A stretch of 64,000 nt of DNA from Lumbricus terrestris (taxonomy: Eukaryota; Annelida; Clitellata; Crassiclitellata; Lumbricidae): contig OX457052.1 of the NCBI GenBank assembly GCA_949752735.1, positions 11,448,612 through 11,512,611 on the forward strand, written 5' to 3'. The notes below the pieces were generated by a model. That model did not search any database and had not been told where the DNA came from. It worked only from the letters and a program-made list of their open reading frames with translations. The position numbers and the translations under genes were made by a program. Shown here piece by piece: positions 33,645-42,900 of this stretch; position 1 is the stretch's first letter; each line of letters starts with the position of its first letter.

Positions 33645-34240
33645 TTATTGCATTGTATTGCGTCTGACCATTTATAGAGCGCTTCTCGCAGCAAGAGCTT
33701 TTCAGAAGCGCTCCCACTACGTTCAGCTCCGAGAGAAAAGCCAGGATTTTAGACGAGAGAAAGACGCGTAAAGACTATATACCACAGAGGACGACAGTGC
33801 TAACTGATGGGGGAAATTAGTAATTAGGCTACTATAGCGCCGCTCAACAGCCATGACCATTCAGTAGAGCTCCTAGTGCGAGAATATCGGGAAGAAATAA
33901 ATCTTAAGAAGAGACAGAGATGTCGATAGCGATCCAGAAAGAAGAGTTCCACGCAGAGTGGAGGGAAGGGAATTCCATGAGGTGAGCCCAACGATGTTAA
34001 AAGATCGAGTTTTAGCAATAGTGGTCCTAACGCTTGTAGGACAAACAACTTGAAGCAGATCTGACCAATCCAGAGAACGGAGGAGAGGTCGATGAGAAGA
34101 TGTAGAACGAGGAAAACGAATGAGATGCCTAAGATATTTCGGCGCAAGAGTCAGTTTGGACTTGAGGATCAGAGCAGTGACTTTATATTGGATGCGGGCA
34201 GAGAGAGGAAGCCAGTGCAGTTGCTTAACTATCATAAACG
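33645..34240 (-). pseudogene. LINE (CR1/L2-like) 3' coding end and tail
   Basis: Minus-strand frame 34235-33873 reads QLHWLPLSARIQYKVTALIL, then LAPKYLRHLI, and later FNIVGLTSWNSLPSTLR and LSLLKIYFFP. This is the familiar C-terminal signature of CR1/L2-type LINE proteins (LHWLPV..RI.YK...L, then WNSLP..LR, then FK..LKT.LF). The 3' tail, GCGCTTCTGAAAAGC then AAGCGCTCTATAAATGG, closely resembles the tail of the SINEs in this window. It is truncated at its 5' side with no polymerase domain. Confidence 0.8.
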
Positions 34241-34986
34241 GTGACTAATATTATATGAGAGACTGAAAGTATTATTAGGAAGAAGAAGGTGTGCTGTGTT
34301 GCATGTACGGTTCTATTGCACCTTGTTGTAGGCCATTATTTAGCATAATATGTAAATATAGACCTATTTATTCATATTAGATAACGCTTTGCAAATAATA
34401 ATAATATTAATGATAGTACCAATAAAACAAATAATAATAAGAATAATTATTTCTGACACCTTATGGATTAAAAATACCTCGGGTAAAAATAATAATAACT
34501 ATAATATCAGACGCGAAGCATCAGACCCCCTCATCTTCTTCCTCCTCCTCCACCTCCTCCTCCTCATCATCGTCGTCAACATCGTCATAATTATCATTAT
34601 CACCATCATCATTATTGTTACTGCTGATGCAGTTTATTATCGCTATGTGCAACGGGCTTAAGGCATGAATGAACACAATCATAGCCAATCCAATCGAGTT
34701 TACCGGTATGTCTTCAAGCTGCCTCGGTCAACAATACTCCGCAAATTACACGCCAATCAGAAACCTACTGCTCAGAATAAATTAATCGTTGGGACGATAT
34801 TCGTATATTTTATACACTGCACACACATGTCATGTAGAAAGACAGACGAGAGCAAAACTTGCAGGTCTCACTTACCCGCATCTGCAGAGTAGCAGTATAA
34901 TTTAAAAAGCTCTTTGCCACAGCTGCACCGCCGAACCGCTCTCTGAACCGATAGAATGGAAGGCAGCGAAAGCATGCAGTAGCAGA
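34241..34986. other. Unrecognised AT-rich sequence
   Basis: ATA-rich and CTC/ATC trinucleotide runs (34380-34620). No gene recognised. Confidence 0.5.
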
Positions 34987-35106
34987 ATGTCATCGTCTGA
35001 AGCGGCAGCAGCAGCAGCATCAGCAACAGCAGCTGGTGAGGCTGGTAGTGATGATGATGATGAGGATGATGGTGACATAGGAAGCAAGAGACGAAGACTG
35101 TCCTAA
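34987..35106 (+). CDS. Candidate short acidic ORF or first exon (uncertain)
   Basis: A 39-codon frame with A at -3 of its ATG starts MSSSEAA, runs through an Ala-rich stretch and SDDDDEDDG, and ends GSKRRRLS before TAA. Acidic serine clusters next to a KRRR basic patch are common at the start of nuclear regulators. A GGTGAG inside (35034-35039) could also serve as a splice donor. I do not recognise the protein. The GAT run inside may simply be a microsatellite, so this is a weak candidate. Confidence 0.2.
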   Translation: MSSSEAAAAAASATAAGEAGSDDDDEDDGDIGSKRRRLS

Positions 35107-35860
35107 GCACTATAGGCGGTTCGATCGGCAGCGGACAATTTTCTTGCGCCGGATTTTTTAACACGCCGATTCGAGTCGTGCATGTTATTTAAGACTGGAC
35201 CTAATCTGCTGACCACCTGAGGGTCTGCGTTGGTGTTGGGGGTTTGGTCAGCCACTGTCAGTGTCTGTCGGTGTCTGTTTGTTCCTCTGCCTCATTTGCT
35301 TTGTCTCCATACAATATCTTATTTCCTGCCTTTTCAGTTTTTCTTGTTTTCTTACCTATTTCTTTTGTGTGCTGGCGTCCTTATATATTATGTCTCGTCT
35401 TTGCCTCATATAGGCCTATACAGATAGGCTATATGTAGATATAATTATCGTTTATAAAAATTATGAGGATCAGTCTATTCTATTGTCTCTGCCTTTGAAT
35501 GTGTCTCTGCCTGTGTCTCTGCCTGTGCCTGTGCCTGTATATATGTCTATATATGTCTCTGTCTCTGTCCGTCTCTGCCGCTGCCTTTGTCTCTGCTTTT
35601 CCGCTCAGTTAATAATGTGAGCCGTCGCAGCCAAAAGCCCGACGAACGTTTTCCACTTTCCGTCATTCAACAAGACTTAAAGTTGACAGCCATCTCTTTT
35701 CTCATCTCTGTAGCCACTTATCTCCTATTATTAGCCACTTATTTCCTAACATTTATCCGCGGCCATCTTGCTTTGCCCCTCCTGCCAAAAATCTTCGGGT
35801 GCCCAATTGCCCATGTACCCTATGTTTACATCGACTTTCGAGCGTTCTTGGTTGGAATTT
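35107..35860. other. Unrecognised sequence
   Basis: Contains TGTCTCTGCC repeats (about 35485-35600). Nothing else recognised. Confidence 0.5.
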
Positions 35861-35861
35861 G

Positions 35862-35960
35862 CGGTTTAACGTCACTGTGTGGTAGCAAAGACCATTAGCG
35901 ACGCCCTCCTCCTTTATCCAGGCTTGAGACTGGCACTGGCAGAGAGCGACCAGCGTTCTT
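35862..35960 (+). repeat. Family B repeat
   Basis: GGTTTAACGTCACTGTGTGG, then TTAGCGACGCCCTCCTCC and CCAGGCTTGAGACTGGCACT. The fullest diverged copy outside the duplication. Confidence 0.7.
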
Positions 35961-36279
35961 CCGATTGGTCACCGACCTATTGCTTCAGACGCAAGCAAAA
36001 GAACCGAATTATAGCAGACGCCCGTGTAATATGGAATCGCGCAAACACTGTAAAATAATATCCTACTGAAAGTGTACATTACAATCAGCGACAATTAAGT
36101 CAGCAGAGACGTGCGTCGTTCGAAGAGAGCGGTGTTTAGTTGGACCAAAAAGACTAAGCATATTCTGTTGGAGGTGAACTGCTGGCGCCATCGCACGATC
36201 GAAAGTCGGGCTCTGGTCGTCTTGCTTGCATCCCGTGGAGTGCTCTAATCGCTCTGCACACATATCGAATGGCAACATC

Positions 36280-36960
36280 CAACAGTCCGACTGTCTGCCC
36301 AAACAAACAGACAGGGAGACAGGCAGACAGACATATAGATATGCGGATATGTGGACAGACAGACACATACACATACGCAAATCAGGCAGACGACCGACCG
36401 ACAGACGAACAGACAGATAGACACATACACATACGCAAGTCAGACCGACAGACAGACAGACAGACAGATATGCCTACTGACTGACTGGTTGATTTGATTG
36501 ACTGATTGACTGACATGCCGACTGACTGACTGACTGACTGATTGACTGACTGACTGACTGACTGACTCACTTCTTTGTGAATTTTTACCGCCATGTTCAT
36601 TTATTTCAATGAATGTGGCGAACTGATTACTACTTCTTATTTACTAACTGACTGACTAGCAGACTTACTGACTGGCAGAAAGACGTGGAGGCAGGCAAGC
36701 AAGCCGGCTAACAGACAGACAAGCAGACAGACAGACAGACAGACAGACAGGCAGAGAGACCCAAACACTCCAAGAGCATCAGTCTTAGTGAACTGATTAA
36801 TCTTGGCTTTACTTTTGCGCAACAAACAAGCGCTAAAGAAATCATTAACTGCAGCTTCAACTAAATATAGGCTACACAAATCAGTAAGATAGGCAAACAT
36901 TTAGACAGAGAGAGAGAGAGAAACAGACAGACAGACAAACAGGCAGACATACAGACAGGG
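36280..36960 (+). repeat. GACA and GACT tetranucleotide clusters
   Basis: GACA runs at about 36296-36475, 36700-36755 and 36905-36955, and a GACT run at 36478-36568. Frames here are repeat translation. Confidence 0.85.
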
Positions 36961-37359
36961 GCCTACACGACGTATGCATGTATAACACTTAACGTTATTA
37001 GTGTGTTTTATTGCTTTCAAAACATGTCCTAGAGGTTCACATAAAATTGTTATGGAAAGGTTATTCTGGCATTAGTCTATTCTAGTCTTTGATGATCGAT
37101 TTATCGGTGGAAAATACCTGCAAAAAGCAACTTTATCGATGCCATCGTTACCAGAGATTATCGCTAACAGTGGAAAGTAGATGAAACCATTATTATTGGT
37201 TGCATTTTTGTTGTTTTCATTACAATATTATTGCTGTTACTATCTTTATTATTCAGATAATTGTAGCCATCACGCTAATTTATGAATTCACCTTAATAGC
37301 CCGAGAAGACATAAGTCTTTCGTGGTGTGCAAATGGTATAAGATGATAAAAACGGCGAG

Positions 37360-37817
37360 CAGTGGCGGCGCCAGGATTTCAGTTTGGGGGGGGGTTGAAT
37401 CCTCGTGGAGGAAATTTTCCATTTTCATCCGCCAAAATTTCTGACGACCTTTTTTAGTCATCCGGTCGAAATCTCATAAAAATTTTCCATTTTCATCCGC
37501 CAAAATTTCTGACGACTTGTTTAGTCATCCGGTCGAAATCTCATGAAAAATTTCCATTTTCATCTGCCAAAATTTCTGACGACTTGTATTGGTCATCCGG
37601 TCGAAATCTCACGAAAAATTTCCATTTTCACCCGCAAAATTTTCTGACGACTTTTTTTCTTTAGTCATCCGGTCGGAAATCGAGAGAATATTATTTTCTG
37701 TTTTGCATGTAGAAAAAAAACCGAATGGCCTTTTAAAGGGGGCTTAGCCCCAGGTTGTCTTTTATTGTGGGGAGGGGGGCTTAGCTCCCTAGCCCCTACT
37801 CCATAGCGCCGCCACTG
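37360..37817. mobile_element. 458-bp hAT-type MITE, ends CAGTGGCGGCGCCA
   Basis: Ends CAGTGGCGGCGCCA and TAGCGCCGCCACTG. Flanks ACGGCGAG and ACGGAGAC match at 6 of 8 bases. About four ~70-bp tandem units (TTTCCATTTTCATCCGCC then AAATTTCTGACGACTTG and GTCATCCGGTCGAAATCTCA) fill 37424-37665. It belongs to the same group as 62892-63119. Confidence 0.75.
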
Positions 37818-37825
37818 ACGGAGAC

Positions 37826-38557
37826 TGTGTGTGTATGGGTGCGTGGATATGGTTGTGTGTATGTTCATGTGTGGTCCGTGTCGTGGTCATGGTAATTGGT
37901 GTGGTGTGTGTTCATGTGTAGTCTGCATCGTGGTCGCCGTGGTAATTCGCATACATCTCGAATGTCTAAAAACCAAGAAGAAGACAATTGGACCTATAGA
38001 CTGTTTCTAAGAATGACGCATCAATAAAGGATTTTAAACTCAATGATTCTTCGTATAGATGCCCATTGCAGTTCCTTTTCAAGTCTTAGCTTATCTGCCT
38101 GTGTTGCGGACAGCAACATGAAACTCTCAACCGGAGACCATAAGACTAATGATTCAGCAGACTTGACGAATGACTTATTTATGCTAACAATGCGACGGAA
38201 TTGGCTTTCTTCCTGCCGGACTGGAATTAGTGATCGAATCCAGATAAGCCAATTATCGGACAGCCGCTGAGAACTAACGAGAGCTTTGAAGGCTTAAGGA
38301 TGGTTGAGAGCATATATGTAGGTCTATATATAACTACAGACACACACACTCACGCACACACACACCTGCACTTATACCTACATCTACCCATACACACGTA
38401 CACACGCATGCACACACACGCACACGCACAGGCTCATGCACAGAGATAGAAACATCGACATACATGAATACTTACACACAGACCACCGATTGATACACAT
38501 ACACACACACAAACACATACACACACGCGCGCACATACACACGCACACATACACACG

Positions 38558-38602
<45 letters not shown>

Positions 38603-38742
38603 GCTTCAGTAGAAAGCGATGTAAAGATATAGGCCTACAAGGCGTTCTATCCATGCCACCGGTGACAGAGCTCACAATAATTGCTCTCCAGTCAAAGATA
38701 GCATTAGCCTATAATGCTCAAGTGGCAGGCTACAACCTGAGG
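37826..38742. other. Unrecognised sequence with AC-rich repeats
   Basis: CA/CACG runs at about 38340-38600. No gene recognised. Confidence 0.55.
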
Positions 38743-38876
38743 CACGGTGGTGTAGTAGGTATATTGCAGCCGAGGCGTTGGAGGTTCGAATCCACCTCAC
38801 GGCGCCGCGTAGGGACCTTGGGCAAATCTTTCACTCGCAATTGCTCAGCGATTCGGCGTGAAATTCCGATGCGATA
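38743..38876 (+). mobile_element. tRNA-derived SINE, 3' truncated
   Basis: A box TGGTGTAGTAGG (38748-38759) and B box GGTTCGAATCC (38783-38793) are both good matches, followed by the GGGACCTTGGGCAA and GGCGTGAAATTCCGATGC body. It stops where the inverted element at 38873 begins, lacking the usual tail. Confidence 0.75.
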
Positions 38877-39099
38877 AATTCAAGTTGCCTTGCTCTGAAC
38901 ATTGCTTAGGACACTTAAAACAATTATTTGAGTCACTTTAAATTTTTATTACAGCATAAATTTTTCAATTATATTCATTTTTCAATGATTGGGATAGAAT
39001 GGTTCATTCCCCGGATAGTCTATTCCGGTATATTCCACCTGGGGGTAGATTAATTCATCCCCCGGATAGCTTCAAGGGGAGATAGAATATCCCGTGCCG
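38873..39099 (-). mobile_element. Inverted partial copy of the CCGGTG element
   Basis: The reverse complement reads AGCTATCCGGGGGATGAATT, AATGAACCATTCTATCC, TTTTAAGTGTCCTAAGC and AAGGCAACTTGAATTTATC. It matches 39120-39274 joined to 46511-46565 at roughly 80-85%. It stands head to head with that copy and is cut short at the SINE. Confidence 0.7.
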
Positions 39100-39274
39100 C
39101 CGGTGACACGAAACGGAGTATCCCCCTTGAAAGCTATCCGGGGGGGATGAATTAGTCTATCCCTCCGGATGGAATTAACTGGTCTCGACCATCCGGGGGA
39201 TGAACCAATCTATCCTCTTTTTGAAAAATGTGTATAATTGAAAAAATTGTGCTCTAATCAAAATTTGAAGCGAC

Positions 39275-39850
39275 TGTCAACCTCCAATTGACCTTCAAAG
39301 TTTTCTTCCTTTTTTTTACTTCAATGTTCAGTAGCGCAGCCTACGCCTAACCTAGACACTGTACTTCGGTATCTAAAGCTAGTGTATAAGTTTCTAAAGT
39401 TCTTAACTTGTTCAATTACAACAAAGCTCTCTTTCTTGTATTTTCTTCTTCGTTCATAACAACGCAAATAACACAACAATGGATCAACGACGACAAACGC
39501 TTGAATTCAACGACAGCAACGCAACTATTATCATCTAACTCCACTGTTCTCTAAAACGTCTTCTATTCTCTACTACCAACTCCTTCTTCTACAACTTCTA
39601 TCACTGTCTGGGCGTACACTCTTCCCCTTGCCGCTCTGTCCTTCTATCTGCCTCTCTCCGTCTATCTGTCCGTCTGTCTGTCTGCCTCTCTCTCTCTCTC
39701 TCTCTCTCCGGCGACGGTCGGCCGAGCCGCGCCAACTTTCCCGCCAGTCTGTCACCTGCAGGCCTAACTGTCTAGACGCTGACCTTGAGCTGGTCTATTC
39801 GTACGCCTAAACATCAACTGACCACATAGACTATACAACATTAGCTCACA
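39275..39850 (-). repeat. 3' LTR of the Gmr1-like element
   Basis: 576 bp. On the sense strand it starts TGTGAGCTAATG and ends TTGACA. It contains a GA run and a GACA/GATA-rich segment. I could not fix the U3/R/U5 borders or a TATA box. Confidence 0.95.
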
Positions 39851-39853
39851 TTA

Positions 39854-39870
39854 CCTCCCTCCTTTCTTTT
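39854..39870 (-). promoter_or_regulatory. Polypurine tract
   Basis: Sense strand AAAAGAAAGGAGGGAGG, 17 purines ending 3 nt (TAA) before the 3' LTR. It is the expected primer for plus-strand DNA synthesis. Confidence 0.85.
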
Positions 39871-39963
39871 AAAGAGAGCTAATTATCTATAAAAATTAGC
39901 GAACGTACCTTAACTAAACAATGCAAATAGTCCATAACATAATACATCATAAAATATCTTACA

Positions 39964-42900
39964 CTACAATCTAGACAGACAATCAGCTACTACATTCAAT
40001 TTACCTTTCTTATAGTTCAACAGAATGTCAAAATTTTGCAATGATAAAGACCATCTGACTAATTTAGCAGATTTCGACATTGATTCAGTCAAATAAACTA
40101 AAGGATTATGGTCTGTAAACACATTGATTTTAGAACCAATAAGAATTTCTTTCAACTTGTTTAAAGCCCATATGATTGCATAGGCTTCCTTCTCAATCGT
40201 CGCCCACCTCCTCTGAGTATCTGTCAGCTTCTGACTGATAAATGAAACAGGACGTTCAATCCCTTCCTCGTCCACCTGAGACAGTACAGCTCCCACAGCA
40301 AAATCACTGCTATCACAGTACAAATTAAATGGTTTCCCAACCTCAAACATATATAGAATCACATTTGATAAGACAATCTGTTTAAGGGAATCAAAAGATT
40401 TCTGATGTGCATCAGTCCAAACAATGTTATCAGGTACTTTCTTGCTGGTCAAGTCTGTCAATGGTTTAGCAATTTCAGCAAAATTACAAATAAACTGTCT
40501 GTAAAACCCAAAAAATCCTAAGACTTGCTTCACTTCCTTCCTGGTTTCAGGTTTCTTCAAATTAATTAAACTGTCAATCCTGTCTGGATTCATCATCTTC
40601 TTCCCTGATCCTATGAGGTGACCGATGAACTTCACCTCACTCTTACCAAACACACATTTCTTCAAGTTCAATGTTACATTATGCAGTCTTATTTGTTTCA
40701 AAAATAATTCCAAATGTCTTAAATGAATGTCCCAATCATTAGAATGCACTGCAATGTCATCAACATAAGGTTCAGTAAAATCATGAATCGGTTGCAAAAT
40801 CATATTTATCGCTTTTACAAAAGTCCGTCCAGAGTTAATCATTCCAAACGGAACACGCGTAAATTCATACAGTCCATTATGTGTAACAAACGCAGTCTTC
40901 CATTGGTCACTCTTTTTCACAGGACAAGTCCAATATGCACTGCGACAGTCCATAACAGAAATGAACTTGGATTTTCCAACTTTGCTCAAAACATCGTTGA
41001 CGATTGGCATAGGATATCGGCAATTTTCAGTAAAAGAGTTAATGTACCTGTAGTCACAAGCCAATCTCAAGGATCCATTCTTCTTTTTGACAATGACAAG
41101 TGGACTTGCCATTCTGCTTGACGATGGTTGAATGATGTTTTCTTTCAGCATCTCTTGTATTTGTTTTTCCACTTCTGCTCGGTATATTAATGGTATTCGA
41201 TATGCCACGAATTCTTTTTCTCGAAAGTCTGGTCTCAGCACCACTTCGTGTTCTACTAATGTACATAGTCCAGGTTGGTCTGAAAATCTGTCTGCATATC
41301 GATTCAGTACATCAAGTAATTGTTTCTGCTGTTCGCTGGTCAGATGTCCAATTTGTTCGTAATCCAATTGAAGTGACTTCTGTTTTGTCTCTGAATAGTC
41401 TTCCTTCAGCGGTATTTCTACCACTGATCCAAATTCGTCATCCTCTTCCACGATCAGACCACAAGACAATGTTCTCGTAATGAACTTCCTCATCTTGTTA
41501 GCATGAATAATCCGTCGACCGTTTTCGTTCATGTCCACCAGATACGAATATTTGGATCTTCTTTGCAGGACCGTGCATGGACCATGCCATCGGGAGATTA
41601 ATTTATTGGTTGACGTTGGATACAGGACGATGACGTTCTCTCCTGGCTCGAATTCTTTATCTTTTGCTCTTTTGTTGTATTGACTGGCGTACTGTTTTTG
41701 CTTTTCTTCAGCATAGCTCTCGGCGAATGTCAAGGCCTTTTCCATGTCTGCTCTTAAATTCTTCAGATATTTTGCCGGTTGCACTCCAATGTTCGGTGGT
41801 AGATTTATTTCTTTGGTCCAGCTTTCTTTAAGGATGGTGAGTGGCCCTCTCGGCAACTTTCCATAGACCAGCAAATACGGTGCCACTCCTGTAGTTGCAT
41901 TAGGCACTTCTCTCAATGCCCAGACTGTAAATGGAATAATTTTATGCCACTGTCTCGGATTTTCCACAACGACATGATGAATCATTTTCTTGAACGTTTG
42001 ATTCCATCTCTCCACCAATCCTGCCGCTTCTGGATGTCCTGGCGAATCGAATCGAGGACAACACCCCATCAGTTTCAGAAATTCTCTTGTTAGACTGGCT
42101 GTGAAATTCGTCCCTCTATCGCTCGTGATTACTGACGGAACTCCCACATCCATGAACAGCTTCATCAAAGCTTCGCATACAGCCTTAGCGGTCAATGACT
42201 TCATCAAGAATATTGTCGGCCATCTTGTACATGAGTCCACGATGCACAAACAATACTTATGCCCTGCTGCTGAAGTCGGTTCGATTGGTCCTACGACGTC
42301 CATGGTCATTCTTCTGAACGGTACATCCTCTCTTGGTATTGGTGTAATCGGCACTCGATCCATCACCAAACTTCGTGCTTTCAACTGACACTTCTCACAG
42401 GACTTGCAGAACTTCACCACATCTCTACGCATTCTTGGCCACACAAAGGACAACTTGATACGTTCCCTTGTCTTCTCTTCTCCCAAGTGTCCGCCAAATA
42501 CTGACTCATGTGCCAATTCCATCACCTGAATTCTTCTTTCCTTCGGCAACACCAACTGATACACCAACTGGTCCAACATTTGATGCTTCTTATACATCAA
42601 CCCATTCACCACACTAAACTCTGATCCTTTGTCTTCAGCTATCTTCCACCACGACCTCAGTGACTCGTCATTTCTCTGCTGCTCTTCAAATGTCTTTGCG
42701 TCTGCCAATTGTCTTTCATCACTCGTATTCTCGGCAAACAAATCCCTCATACTCGTGTCTATTTCACCATCACTTTCAGAATCATCATCATTATCACGTT
42801 CACATGCAACCATCTCTTCTTCAATTTCATTGTTTCCGGATGTTATTCCTTCTTCTTCTTCTTGAACGCTTTGTTCATCATCGCTTTCTGTGTCCTCATC

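Noticed and set aside
39573..39755. 60-codon frame in each LTR (also 46228-46410)
   Set aside because: It arises from the GA/GACA-rich part of the LTR. Its presence in both LTRs only reflects their identity.
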